From a bacterium (GTDB lineage Bacteria > Calescibacteriota > Calescibacteriia > Calescibacteriales > Calescibacteriaceae), in NCBI GenBank assembly GCA_030550715.1, contig JAUQOU010000008.1, positions 1 through 58,856 on the forward strand: 58,856 nt of DNA, in the 5' to 3' direction. The notes beneath the pieces were generated by a model, which searched no databases, was not told the origin of the DNA, and saw nothing but the letters and a program-made list of their open reading frames with translations. The position numbers and the translations under genes were made by a program. Shown in pieces: positions 1 through 8,908 of the stretch; the first letter of the stretch is position 1, and the number at the start of each line of letters is the position of its first letter.

Positions 1-298
1 CAAAGTAAAAATTACCCCTTTGAGAGATAAGGTTGTTGTCAAAAGAGTTGAAGAAGAAGAACAGAAAACCCCAGGTGGAATAATAATTCCTGATACCGCA
101 AAAGAAAAACCACAAATAGGTGAAGTAGTAGCAGTTGGTAAAGGAAAAATTCTTCAAGATGGTAAAGTGATCCCACCAGAAGTAAAGGTGGGAGATAGGG
201 TCCTTTTTGCAAAATATGCCGGTACTGAAATTAAAATAGAAGGAGAAGAATACCTTATAATGTCAGAAGATGAAATACTTGGTATTATAGAAAAATAA
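1..298 (+). CDS. groES: Co-chaperonin GroES, 5' end outside window
   Basis: This is the 10-kDa lid of the GroEL folding chamber in the cytoplasm. The reading frame is open to the left edge and reads [15 protein letters not shown], which matches the usual GroES N-terminus. The true ATG therefore lies a few bases upstream of the window, and the TTG at 20 given by the ORF track is an internal Leu codon. The mobile loop that contacts GroEL ([14 protein letters not shown]) and the barrel motifs GEVVAVGKG and [15 protein letters not shown] are present. groEL follows after 51 bases, the standard groESL arrangement. The promoter, and any CIRCE or heat-shock operator, would be outside the window. Confidence 0.97.
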   Translation, partial: KVKITPLRDKVVVKRVEEEEQKTPGGIIIPDTAKEKPQIGEVVAVGKGKILQDGKVIPPEVKVGDRVLFAKYAGTEIKIEGEEYLIMSEDEILGIIEK

Positions 299-349
299 AA
301 TTGCCTTTATTTTTTGATTTTTTATTTCAAAGAAAGGAGGTGAGAAGTT

Positions 350-1993
350 ATGGCAGCAAAAGAAGTACTCTTTGACGTAGAAGCAAGAGAAAAAATATTA
401 AGAGGAGTTGAAAAAATAGCAAGTGCAGTCAGGGTAACACTTGGACCTGGTGGAAGAAACGTGATACTTGAAAAAACATTTGGAGCTCCAACGGTAACAA
501 GAGACGGGGTCACAGTAGCAAAAGAAATAGAGCTTGAAGATAAATTCGAGAACCTCGGTGCGCAACTTGTAAGAGAAGTATGCTCAAAAACAAACGATGT
601 AGCAGGAGATGGAACAACAACCTCAGCGGTCCTCGCCCATGCGATATTCACAAAAGGGCTAAAGCTCATCTCCGCAGGTGCTAACCCCGTAAACCTCAAA
701 AAAGGAATAGAAATAGCGGTAGAAAAATGTGTAGAAGAACTCAAAAAAATGGCAAAAGAAATCAAATCAAGATCTGAAATAGAAAATGTAGCCAGAATAG
801 CTTCAAACCAGGATTATGAAATAGGCAAAATAGTCGCAGACGCAATAGAAAAAGTAGGGAAAGAAGGAGTGATAACAATAGAAGAAGCAAAAGGAACAGA
901 GACAACATGGGAAGCAGTAGAAGGAATGCAGTTTGACAGAGGTTACCTTTCTCCTTACTTCATAACAGACCCAGATAGAATGGAATGTGTCCTTGAAGAC
1001 CCCTATATATTGATATACGAGAAGAAAATATCATCTGTAAAAGACCTTGTGCCACTTCTTGAGCAGATTGTAAGAGATGGGAAACCACTTCTTATCATCT
1101 CCGAAGATGTAGAAGGTGAAGCTCTTGCAACACTCGTTGTCAACAAATTAAGAGGAGTTCTCAAATGCTGTGCGGTAAAGGCACCAGGGTTTGGAGAGAG
1201 AAGAAAAGCTATGATGGAAGACATAGCAATACTTACAGGAGGAAGGTTCATCGCAGAAGAGCTTGGTATCAAACTTGAAAACGTCCAACTTTCTGACCTC
1301 GGTAGAGCAAAGAAAGTAGTCGTAGATAAAGAGCACACAACAATAATAGGTGGAGCGGGTAAAAAATCAGAAATAGAAGCAAGAATAAACCAGATAAGAA
1401 AGGCGATTCAAGAGACAACTTCTGACTATGATAGAGAGAAGTTGCAGGAAAGACTCGCAAAGCTCGCCGGAGGAGTCGCAATAGTATATGTGGGAGCTCC
1501 AACAGAACCTGCTATGAAAGAGAAGAAGATGAGAGTTGAAGATGCAGTGAATGCTACACGTGCAGCTGTTGAAGAAGGAATAGTCCCCGGAGGAGGAGTC
1601 GCCTTCATAAAATGTATTCCCGCACTTGAAAAACTCCTTGAGGAAGAGAAAAACGATGATGTAAAACTCGGCATAAAAATAGTGAAAGAAGCAATAGAAG
1701 AACCCCTGAGATGGATAGCAAGAAACGCAGGATATGAAGGTTCAATAATAGTTGAGAAAATAAAAGATAAGATAAGACAAGACCCGAAGTCCAACCCGGG
1801 TTTTGATGCTCTTCAAGGCAGATTCGTTGACGACATGCTTTCAGCAGGAATAATAGACCCTGTAAAGGTGACAAGGTCAGCACTTCAGAACGCAGCTTCT
1901 GTTGCTTCACTCCTTCTCATTACAGAAGCACTTGTAGCGGAAAAACCAAAGAAAGAGGAGAAATTCCCAGCTACACCACCTCCTGAAATATAA
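350..1993 (+). CDS. groEL: Chaperonin GroEL (Hsp60)
   Basis: This is the ATP-dependent 60-kDa chaperonin that folds cytoplasmic proteins with GroES. The 547-aa length fits the family. The equatorial ATP-binding motifs [22 protein letters not shown] and [11 protein letters not shown] are intact, as are the apical segment [30 protein letters not shown] and the PGGGVAFIK motif. A strong Shine-Dalgarno (AAAGGAGGTG, 333-342) precedes the ATG at 350. The C-terminus is unusual: it ends in a charged, Pro-rich tail ([16 protein letters not shown]) instead of the Gly-Gly-Met repeat that usually lines the cavity floor. It is the second gene of a groES-groEL operon. Confidence 0.99.
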   Translation: MAAKEVLFDVEAREKILRGVEKIASAVRVTLGPGGRNVILEKTFGAPTVTRDGVTVAKEIELEDKFENLGAQLVREVCSKTNDVAGDGTTTSAVLAHAIFTKGLKLISAGANPVNLKKGIEIAVEKCVEELKKMAKEIKSRSEIENVARIASNQDYEIGKIVADAIEKVGKEGVITIEEAKGTETTWEAVEGMQFDRGYLSPYFITDPDRMECVLEDPYILIYEKKISSVKDLVPLLEQIVRDGKPLLIISEDVEGEALATLVVNKLRGVLKCCAVKAPGFGERRKAMMEDIAILTGGRFIAEELGIKLENVQLSDLGRAKKVVVDKEHTTIIGGAGKKSEIEARINQIRKAIQETTSDYDREKLQERLAKLAGGVAIVYVGAPTEPAMKEKKMRVEDAVNATRAAVEEGIVPGGGVAFIKCIPALEKLLEEEKNDDVKLGIKIVKEAIEEPLRWIARNAGYEGSIIVEKIKDKIRQDPKSNPGFDALQGRFVDDMLSAGIIDPVKVTRSALQNAASVASLLLITEALVAEKPKKEEKFPATPPPEI

Positions 1994-2001
1994 AAAATAA
2001 A

Positions 2002-3087
2002 ATGAGCGCCTTCCTTCCTCTGATTCCCGTTATATTAGCAGGTGGGGGGGGAAGGCGCCTCTTCCCTATCTCAACTCAAAAAAACCCAAAATACCTCCTT
2101 AAAATAAACTCTTCAAAATCTCTCATTGAAGAAACAATAGAAAGAGCAATACTGTGCCAGAAAGAAATAAATAAATCAGAAGTTTATCCCATCTTCATTG
2201 TAAGCAACATAAAGCACAAAAACAAAATAAAAAGGGTAATTCAGAAACTCAAAAGAACCAAAGCAAAAAATAACAACAGCACTCGCAAATTAAAAATTGA
2301 GTATCTTTTTGAACCGCTTATGAAAAACACCGCTCCCGCAATATGCTACTCTGCCCTGAAAATCCAAGAAAAGTTCAAAGATGCAGTTCTGCTGATTTTA
2401 CCATCAGACCACAAAATACAAGACAACAATAAATTCAAAGAAGCTATAAAATCAGCTTACGAGGTAGCAAAAGAGAACTTTATCGTAACACTCGGAATTA
2501 CCCCACAATATGCAGAAACAGGATATGGCTACATAAAAATATCAGAAAAAAAGTTGAAAGATAAAGATAATGTCTTTGAAGTTGAAAAATTTACAGAAAA
2601 ACCATCAAAAGAGAAAGCAGAGGAGTTTATGAAGTCGGGAAAGTATTTCTGGAATGCTGGGATATTTATAGCAAGAACTTCTACTATACTTGAAGAACTG
2701 GGAAAATACACCCCAATTCCAAACATAATGAAAGAAAATAGCATAAAAAAGGCGTACCAAATTGTGCCGGAAATCTCAATAGATTATGCGGTCTGCGAGA
2801 AGTCAAAAAAAATGGCTTGCGTTGTTGCAGATTTCAGATGGTCAGATGTCGGCTCCTTCAAAGCAATAAAAGAACTATTCCAAAATGATGAGAACGGAAA
2901 CTCAGGAAATGCTGACTTCATAGAATGCAAAAACTCACTCGTGTTCTCACAAAATAACAAAAGAAAAAAAATAATACTTTTCGGAGTCGAAAATTTAGTA
3001 ATAGCAGAAGGAGAAAATTTCTTACTCGTAACCTCCCTTGAAAAAAGCCAAGACATAAAAAAGATATCTGAAAAATACGATAAATAA
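2002..3087 (+). CDS. manC: Mannose-1-phosphate guanylyltransferase
   Basis: Predicted to make GDP-mannose from mannose-1-phosphate and GTP for surface polysaccharide or glycan synthesis. The N-terminal nucleotidyltransferase signature PVILAGGGGRRLFPIS..KNPKYLL is followed by family motifs LPSDHKI, ETGYGYIKIS, KFTEKPSKEKAEEF and YFWNAGIFIARTS. At 361 aa it is the short form, without the C-terminal phosphomannose isomerase domain of bifunctional ManC/AlgA. The ATG lies 8 bases after the groEL stop with no obvious Shine-Dalgarno, so it may be read by coupling from groEL. No other GDP-mannose pathway gene is in the window. The family call is firm, while the sugar specificity is inferred. Confidence 0.9.
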   Translation: MSAFLPLIPVILAGGGGRRLFPISTQKNPKYLLKINSSKSLIEETIERAILCQKEINKSEVYPIFIVSNIKHKNKIKRVIQKLKRTKAKNNNSTRKLKIEYLFEPLMKNTAPAICYSALKIQEKFKDAVLLILPSDHKIQDNNKFKEAIKSAYEVAKENFIVTLGITPQYAETGYGYIKISEKKLKDKDNVFEVEKFTEKPSKEKAEEFMKSGKYFWNAGIFIARTSTILEELGKYTPIPNIMKENSIKKAYQIVPEISIDYAVCEKSKKMACVVADFRWSDVGSFKAIKELFQNDENGNSGNADFIECKNSLVFSQNNKRKKIILFGVENLVIAEGENFLLVTSLEKSQDIKKISEKYDK

Positions 3088-3119
3088 TTCAGAAAAATTT
3101 GCGATAATAAATCAATAAG

Positions 3120-3326
3120 ATGAATAAATTTTTGTATTTCGTAATTTACTCTCCCGGATTTTCGGGAAGCTTATTTTTATCAAAGGTTATCAACTCACAC
3201 AAAGATGTAATCTGCCTGCACGAGACAGAAATGTTTGAAGCACTAGAAATCCACAACGATGGGAAAATAGAAACGAAATTCTTCTTTGAACTCAACGAAA
3301 AAAATAAATTTAAAAATTCGTATTAG
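3120..3326 (+). pseudogene. N-terminal fragment of a sulfotransferase-like protein
   Basis: This 68-aa ORF begins FVIYSPGFSGSLFLSKVINSHKDVICLHE. That resembles the start of P-loop sulfotransferases, where a G-[FR]-SGS/T loop binds the 5'-phosphosulfate of PAPS and is followed by 'LSxxINSHxDV'. A sulfotransferase is normally 250-300 aa, and nothing resembling the rest of the domain follows. The ORF stops at a TAG (3324-3326) and lies in the same frame as the acyl-CoA dehydrogenase that starts 13 bases later. I read it as a decayed remnant or a deletion scar. A genuine small protein cannot be excluded. Confidence 0.45.
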
Positions 3327-3338
3327 ATTGTATATGCT

Positions 3339-4715
3339 GTGGAAGACAGAGCAAATCTTTTATATAAAATTATTGATGACATTGAGTTTATTCACTCTGC
3401 CTTTCCTGAAAAGGATTCAATAGAGCAGGCAGAAGAACTTAAAGAAAAAGCAAAAGCTTTCATAAAAGAGAACCGAGATAAGATTGAAATTTTTGAAAAC
3501 AAAGCAGAAGAAAATCCATCGTACTTTGATTGGAACATAGTAAAAAGCGGGGCGAAATTTAATTTTCTTTCTCTTATAATACCCAAAGAGTTTGGTGGCA
3601 AAGGTATAAAAGCACTTCCCTACTCTGTTTTCATAGAAGAGATTTGCTCTGAAACAGCAGGAGTTGGAAACATTTTCGGCGCCCACGCTCTCGGTATGAC
3701 ACCAATACTCCTTTCACCATACCTCTTTTCATTCACAAACATAATAAAAGAGGTCGTAGAGAGAGAAAAGAAAGGTGAGCCCATTTTATTTGCGTTTGGA
3801 TTGACCGAACCAACGGGAGGATCAGATGTCCAGCAAGACGAAGATTGGCTCAAAAAAGCAAAAATGACAACAAAAGCACAAAAAGTAAAAGATGGATACA
3901 TACTGAACGGGAGAAAAGTTTTCATCTCAAACGGTTCTGTTGCAAAATACATAACGGTTTTCGCTCAAACTTCGTCACCAGATAAAATGATGTGTCTTCT
4001 CGTGAACTCAGAAATGAAAGGTTTTTCTATCGGAAGGGTTGAAGATAAGATGGGACAGAAAACTTGCCACGCAGCAGAACTTGTATTTGAAGATGTTTTC
4101 GTCCCCGATGACATGGTCGTGATTCCAGAAGGTTCGGCACCGTTCATAAACCGAGTCATACTCTCAACAACAAGAGCACCAGTAGGAGCAATAGCAACCG
4201 GAATAGCAAAAGGAGCAATAAAAAAAGTAATAGAAATCGTAGAAGATAAAGACGAATACTTCGCACTGAAAATATCAGAAGCAATATCAAAACTCATTAT
4301 GGCAAGAATGCTGTGGATAACCTCATGCACAATAATAGATAAAGAAGGTTCAATGAAACTCAGCCAAAACCCCGTTGTAAAACTCATAGCTAAAATATTT
4401 TCAAAAATAAACTCATTAGACCAAAATCTGACCAGAAAACTTGGAAGAAAATTAGGAGATAGAATGAAAGATGTTTTTTTCAATGTTCTGAGCAAAAATC
4501 TCAAAAAGATAGAATCACTATCTTCAATCGCAAAATTCTCCTCAACTCAACTTAGTTTTGAGGTATGCAATATATGTATGGAGCTTCTCGGAGAAAAATC
4601 TGCTGACAAATCTCTGAAAATAGAAAGATTTCTCCGAGATGTGAGATTGACACAAATTTACGAAACAACAAATGAAGTGAATAAAATTATACTGTGGAAA
4701 AACCTGTTTGCCTGA
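3339..4715 (+). CDS. Acyl-CoA dehydrogenase family protein
   Basis: This is an FAD-dependent alpha,beta-desaturase of an acyl-CoA thioester. Signatures in order are GAHALGM in the N-terminal helical part, the FAD/substrate motif FGLTEPTGGSDVQ, YILNGRKVFISNG, ELVFEDVFVPDDMVV, and a C-terminal RDVRLTQIYETTNEV. The last corresponds to the 'IYEGT' segment that carries the catalytic Glu, and that Glu is kept. At 458 aa it is 60-80 residues longer than typical members, with the extra length in the C-terminal helical domain (around KINSLDQNLTRKLGRKLGD). The start is GTG at 3339, just after the in-frame TAG of the preceding fragment. The substrate is unknown. The BadI/BadH-like genes nearby make an alicyclic acyl-CoA one possibility. 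Confidence 0.9.
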   Translation: MEDRANLLYKIIDDIEFIHSAFPEKDSIEQAEELKEKAKAFIKENRDKIEIFENKAEENPSYFDWNIVKSGAKFNFLSLIIPKEFGGKGIKALPYSVFIEEICSETAGVGNIFGAHALGMTPILLSPYLFSFTNIIKEVVEREKKGEPILFAFGLTEPTGGSDVQQDEDWLKKAKMTTKAQKVKDGYILNGRKVFISNGSVAKYITVFAQTSSPDKMMCLLVNSEMKGFSIGRVEDKMGQKTCHAAELVFEDVFVPDDMVVIPEGSAPFINRVILSTTRAPVGAIATGIAKGAIKKVIEIVEDKDEYFALKISEAISKLIMARMLWITSCTIIDKEGSMKLSQNPVVKLIAKIFSKINSLDQNLTRKLGRKLGDRMKDVFFNVLSKNLKKIESLSSIAKFSSTQLSFEVCNICMELLGEKSADKSLKIERFLRDVRLTQIYETTNEVNKIILWKNLFA

Positions 4716-4740
4716 CTAACGGGTAAAATCTTTTAGCATA

Positions 4741-6141
4741 ATGATTTTGGAACTTACAAGAGACCTTGTAAAAGAGCTTTCAAAAATTGAAATCCCCGAA
4801 GATATAAAAAAAGCAGTAGCTTTACAGGTAGAGAACCTGAAACTATCAGCAGAGATAGGAAAAAGAAAGCTCAAATTCTCAGAGGAAAAAGCAGATAAGA
4901 TAGGTATAAAGCCCCCCCTCCTACAGATTCTTATAAATTCATCTGCCTCTATGTTATACGATTGGGATGATTACCTTTTTGCCGGACACACAGGGCACTC
5001 AGCGGTCTTTACCGCACTAGCACTAGGAGAAGAATTCAAAATCCCAGAAGAAAAAATAAAGAGAGCTATCTTTATAGGCAACGAGATAGGAGGAAGATTC
5101 GGAATACTGACTCTGATAGGACCTTTGAACGGACAGATGATGACATACCTTCACGGAATAATATCAGCAACCATCACAGAGTATCTTACAGGAAAAATAG
5201 AGAACATACCCAAAAGAATATGCTCCTACATATCAAATCCACACTTTATACACTTTGAAGGGTTTATGGGAGGGGAAACAAAGCTATTTACCGCATCTTT
5301 CCCGATAGTTCAAGGAGTCATATCATCTCTGTTTGATGTCAAAGAAAATCAATACTCCGAAGAAGGATTTGTGCGTATTTTCTCTTGGAATGATTTTTCA
5401 GAAGACACCATTAAAGCTATTTTCTCTCCCGATTTTTTTCTCACAAGAACACTGATGATAAAAAAGTATCCGGGATGTGCTTATGTTCTTCCACAGATTG
5501 AATGCACCCTCAAAATAAAAAGAAAAATAGAGGAGAATTTTGAGAAATTTGATATAGATTGCATAAGAGAGATTGAGGTAGAGTATTCTATAATACCTGC
5601 TCTGCTTGATGTTATCTCCTCTCGCTATCTTGATTTTTCAAGCCACATTCCAGCTCAGTTCTCAACATACGGAGCTGTAGCACTCGCTCTTTACGGGCAA
5701 AATTTCACCCCGGAAACATACGAGAAAGTTCGCTCACACAAAAACTCCATACTCAAAATAATATCAAAAATAAAGACAAAACACAACACAAAATACACAA
5801 GGAAAATTCTTGAAAAAGTTTCCGATAGCTTCCCTTTTCTTTATGGAGAAAAACCTCCGTCGGTAAAAAACATCTTGAAAGCTATCTCACACTCCCAAAT
5901 AAAAATATCCCACCTTGTGAAGGAAGGAATTTTCATTATCCCCGCGCTGATCGCAAGGAGAACCAAAACAGAGAGAAAAATCAAAGATGAGTTTAAATTT
6001 ATCTTCCCTGCAAAGGTAAAAATTCAATACAAAGACCTTTTACTTGAAGAAGAAGCAATCTCTCACTCAGCCCCTGCAATATCAGAAGATGCAGAAAAAA
6101 ATATTCAAGAGAAAAGAGAAATAGCAAGCAAAAAGGTTTAA
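4741..6141 (+). CDS. MmgE/PrpD family protein
   Basis: This is a member of the MmgE/PrpD fold (2-methylcitrate dehydratase, cis-aconitate decarboxylase and relatives), which act on small carboxylic acids in the cytoplasm. The family signatures are GHTGHSAVFTALALGEEF (usually GxPGHxxFPAALALAE), NGQMMTYLHG, and MIKKYPGCAYVLPQIEC, equivalent to the active-site KxYPCCRYTHPxID segment. The length of 466 aa is normal. It lies 25 bases after the acyl-CoA dehydrogenase and is probably co-transcribed. No prpB/prpC methylcitrate genes are nearby, so the substrate remains open. The position suggests a role in the same CoA/acid pathway as its neighbours. Confidence 0.78.
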   Translation: MILELTRDLVKELSKIEIPEDIKKAVALQVENLKLSAEIGKRKLKFSEEKADKIGIKPPLLQILINSSASMLYDWDDYLFAGHTGHSAVFTALALGEEFKIPEEKIKRAIFIGNEIGGRFGILTLIGPLNGQMMTYLHGIISATITEYLTGKIENIPKRICSYISNPHFIHFEGFMGGETKLFTASFPIVQGVISSLFDVKENQYSEEGFVRIFSWNDFSEDTIKAIFSPDFFLTRTLMIKKYPGCAYVLPQIECTLKIKRKIEENFEKFDIDCIREIEVEYSIIPALLDVISSRYLDFSSHIPAQFSTYGAVALALYGQNFTPETYEKVRSHKNSILKIISKIKTKHNTKYTRKILEKVSDSFPFLYGEKPPSVKNILKAISHSQIKISHLVKEGIFIIPALIARRTKTERKIKDEFKFIFPAKVKIQYKDLLLEEEAISHSAPAISEDAEKNIQEKREIASKKV

Positions 6142-6181
6142 AATCTTCTGTGAAATTAAAATTTTATACTGATAAAAAATA

Positions 6182-6463
6182 ATGAAAGAAAAAAGAAAGA
6201 TAAACAGGTTAAAGAGAAAAATTTTTAAATTAACCTTACTCTCTCTACCTTTAATCACCTCTATTTCTCCTGTATCAAAAGTCCAAGCTCAAACAGCACC
6301 TGCACCAGGAGATCTGCCCTCACCACGAATATATGAATCTATAAGGAAAAAGAAGGAGAAAGAAAAAGAAGAAGAAAAAAAAGGTAAGATAAAAAGAATT
6401 TTCCCTAAAAGGAAAAAATCCATATTTGAAGAAGATGAGGAGAAAACAGATTATCGTGATTAA
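6182..6463 (+). CDS. Small exported charged protein, unknown function
   Basis: I do not recognise this 93-aa protein. It has a convincing Sec signal peptide: a basic start (KEKRKINRLKRKIFK), a hydrophobic core (LTLLSLPLITSISPV) and a likely cleavage after VQA. The predicted mature part is only about 55 residues, with a Pro-rich start (TAPAPGDLPSPR) followed by an almost uninterrupted Lys/Glu tract (KKKEKEKEEEKKGKIKRIF). It follows the MmgE/PrpD gene by 40 bases in the same direction and ends just before the convergent thiolase-fold gene. Confidence 0.6.
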   Translation: MKEKRKINRLKRKIFKLTLLSLPLITSISPVSKVQAQTAPAPGDLPSPRIYESIRKKKEKEKEEEKKGKIKRIFPKRKKSIFEEDEEKTDYRD

Positions 6464-6504
6464 ATAAAATTTTTTTCTGCACAAAGTTTTTTCAGATGAA
6501 AACT

Positions 6505-7866
6505 TCAAAATTCCCTTTTTTTCCTCGCTTTATAAAAGTAATTTCTAAAGCCCTTCCAAACATTCAAAATCCTCAGGGTAAGTTCAACCTTATCTCCGAT
6601 TGAAAACCTTTCTCCGTCTTCAAGTTCTATTCCCTGAACATAAATTCTCGCTCCGTTTTCCGTCCTTACAACAAGCATAGGCAAAGGAGGAAAAACATCA
6701 GCATAAGTTGTAAGATAATCTTCGGTAAATGTGAAAACCTCTCCTTCTCTTGACATTTTCTCTTTTGAAAGATTCTTACTTCCGCAGACCTGACAGTAGA
6801 TTTGAGCAGGAAAAATAGAATTCCCGCAGTCAGAACATCTCAATCCGTAAAGAGAGAGATTTTGCTCTCTTTCTCTCCACAGAAGAGAAATAGATGATTC
6901 ATCTTCTGGGAAACCAATAATATCTTTTACCTTCAGGTAATGGCCAAATCTCATTTTTTTCCTTCTCTCAAAGACCTTTATGATTTCTCTATGAGGCAAG
7001 GAATTTCCTTGAAATGTTAAAATTACACCTTTGACCCCGTTTCCGAGACCCAGAACCGCAACCTTATCTCCCTTTTTCAAGAAACCTGTGGAATAAGCAA
7101 GAGATATAGGTATCTGGGAGTTGCCAAAGCTCCCGAATGCGGAGAAGACATCATCTTTGATTTTAAAAGTTCTCATAACTTGCAAAGCGATACCAAAAGT
7201 CGGAGAAGAGAATACAACTTTGAGGTCAGGCGAAAACACTTTTTTTATCAAAAAAGAATACACTTCTGTTGCGACAAATCTCTCATCTACACATAAGATT
7301 TTTCCATTTTCAGAAGAGATGGCAGGAGTTTCTTCACTTATGTGAAAGAAATCATCTACGGAAAAGATTCCATCTTCGCTTTCCGATGTAGCAGTCATAA
7401 AAATCGCTCCGCCTCCATCGCTGAGACCAAAATCAATATCCCACTCTGCTCCCCTTCTTCTCTCACCAGTAGCAATCAGCACACAATCTGCAAGATGAGA
7501 TTTTAGTAGAGAATAAGCAAGCTCAAAAGCACTTATTATACCCTCTGTACCCCCACCGATTGAAATGGTAGCAGTAGAAACCGGAAGATCAAGAGCTCGT
7601 GAAAGCGTAACAGAAGGATTCTTCTCAAGCCAGTGGTTGAAAGAAGAAGAGACAAAAATAAGAGCTGATCTTTTATCTTTTAAGTAATTGCTGAACTTCT
7701 TTACTATTCTGTAAGACGCTTCATAAGAGAGCGTAAGAGGGTCTTCATCATAAGAGCAGAACGCCTTCTCGTTCGGAGCCCTCACCCCTGCCTGATTCCT
7801 TATCTCCTCACCGCTCAACCTGAAAAAAGGAACATAACCTTCAATATCCTTTATAACTATCTTCAT
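6505..7866 (-). CDS. HMG-CoA synthase-like thiolase fold fused to DUF35 zinc ribbon/OB domain, catalytic residues missing
   Basis: Residues 1 to about 300 form a thiolase-like fold of the HMG-CoA synthase/KAS III type. Recognisable pieces are SIGGGTEGIISAFELA (102-117, the active-site helix), DFGLSDGGGAIFM and FGSFGNSQIPISLAY. Residues 344-361 are a rubredoxin-like zinc ribbon (CSDCGN...CQVCGS), followed by a DUF35/ChsH2-type OB fold (EGEVFTFTEDYLTTYADVFPPLPMLVV...VELTLR). In HMG-CoA synthases the nucleophile sits in ACYGGT and the His in FHSPY. Here they read SIGGGT and FSSPT, so both appear replaced. That makes a condensing enzyme unlikely and suggests a scaffold, substrate-binding or divergent role. 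It is divergent from nadC across 80 bases. Confidence 0.8.
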   Translation of the reverse strand: MKIVIKDIEGYVPFFRLSGEEIRNQAGVRAPNEKAFCSYDEDPLTLSYEASYRIVKKFSNYLKDKRSALIFVSSSFNHWLEKNPSVTLSRALDLPVSTATISIGGGTEGIISAFELAYSLLKSHLADCVLIATGERRRGAEWDIDFGLSDGGGAIFMTATSESEDGIFSVDDFFHISEETPAISSENGKILCVDERFVATEVYSFLIKKVFSPDLKVVFSSPTFGIALQVMRTFKIKDDVFSAFGSFGNSQIPISLAYSTGFLKKGDKVAVLGLGNGVKGVILTFQGNSLPHREIIKVFERRKKMRFGHYLKVKDIIGFPEDESSISLLWREREQNLSLYGLRCSDCGNSIFPAQIYCQVCGSKNLSKEKMSREGEVFTFTEDYLTTYADVFPPLPMLVVRTENGARIYVQGIELEDGERFSIGDKVELTLRILNVWKGFRNYFYKARKKREF

Positions 7867-7946
7867 TTCTCTTTTAGATTATTCAGTTGAAAACAAATTT
7901 CTAAACTTCCGAAAACTCTTAAACGACAAAATAAAATTCAAAAATT

Positions 7947-8888
7947 ATGGAAGTAAAAATATTGAAAGAAGCAAGACAAAGAGCAAAAACTGAAATATAT
8001 CAGTGCATAAAAAAGTGGTTCTCAGAAGATGAAATAAAAAAAGACATAACAACACAGTTCCTCGGAATAGGAGAAAAAAGAGGCAAGTTGATTTTATTCT
8101 CAAAGAATGAGGAAGATTTCATAGCTGCCGGAGTTGATTTTGTGAAAATTCTATTTGAAGAAGCTCAAAAAATTCTCTTCAAAAATTCAAGAGAAAAAAT
8201 AAAGTTTCACAAGTTCAAAAGTGATGGAGATAAAGTGAAAAACGGGGAAAAAATCGCCGAAATAGAAGGAAGAATGAAGGTTCTGTTTGCCACAGAGAGA
8301 TTGAGCATAAATCTTCTTTCACGGCTCTGCGGAATAGCTACTGAAACCTCAAAACTTGTCTCCGAAGCGAAAAAATACGGAATAGAGGTATGCGCTACAA
8401 GAAAAACAACCCCAGGACTGAGATTTTTAGAAAAATACGCAGTTGCAGTGGGAGGTGGAAATCCTTACAGATTCTCCCTCTCATCAGCAATAATGATAAA
8501 AGATAACCATATAATATCAGCAGGAGGAATTGAAAAAATAAGAGAAATAATAACAAGAAACAGAAAAAAATCAGGAAAGTTGAGAGATATTATAATAGAG
8601 GTTCAGAAAATGAGTGATTTAGAAGAGGTTTTGAAAATAGCGAAGGAGCTGAAAAATATATCAGTGATGCTTGATAACTTTCCCAAAGATTCCATAGGAG
8701 AAGCTATAAAGAAAATAAGGGAATTTTCACATAATGAAAAAGTGAAAATCTTAATTGAAATCTCGGGAGGTATAAGACCTGAAAAACTCCCCGAAATAGC
8801 AGAACTAAAACCAAATAGAATTTCAGCAGGATATATAACATCAAACCCGAAAATCCCCGATATTTCAGCAGATATAATTGCTCTATAA
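7947..8888 (+). CDS. nadC: Nicotinate-nucleotide diphosphorylase (quinolinate phosphoribosyltransferase)
   Basis: Converts quinolinate and PRPP to nicotinate mononucleotide, the third step of de novo NAD synthesis, in the cytoplasm. Family motifs are GIATETSKLV, ATRKTTPGLR (PRPP and quinolinate contacts), SSAIMIKDNHI, IIEVQ, VMLDNF and IEISGGI near the C-terminus. The 313-aa length is slightly longer than usual. nadA and nadB are not in the window. The gene sits between CoA-metabolism genes and is followed 20 bases later by the BadI-like crotonase, so it is probably co-transcribed with it although the pathways look unrelated. ModD-type relatives are less likely because the NadC core is complete. 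Confidence 0.93.
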   Translation: MEVKILKEARQRAKTEIYQCIKKWFSEDEIKKDITTQFLGIGEKRGKLILFSKNEEDFIAAGVDFVKILFEEAQKILFKNSREKIKFHKFKSDGDKVKNGEKIAEIEGRMKVLFATERLSINLLSRLCGIATETSKLVSEAKKYGIEVCATRKTTPGLRFLEKYAVAVGGGNPYRFSLSSAIMIKDNHIISAGGIEKIREIITRNRKKSGKLRDIIIEVQKMSDLEEVLKIAKELKNISVMLDNFPKDSIGEAIKKIREFSHNEKVKILIEISGGIRPEKLPEIAELKPNRISAGYITSNPKIPDISADIIAL

Positions 8889-8908
8889 AAGATTTTTATT
8901 TTCTTAAT

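Noticed and set aside
20-22. TTG start for groES
   Set aside because: The frame is open to the left edge and reads [13 protein letters not shown], the standard GroES N-terminus, so the real start is upstream of the window.
322-765. 147-aa minus-strand ORF over groEL
   Set aside because: Antisense shadow of a highly conserved gene. Ser/Phe-rich composition is typical of shadows here.
3324-3338. Readthrough of TAG joining the 68-aa ORF to the acyl-CoA dehydrogenase
   Set aside because: The dehydrogenase has a normal length start at the GTG and the stub looks like a different family. No stop-codon recoding signal is visible.
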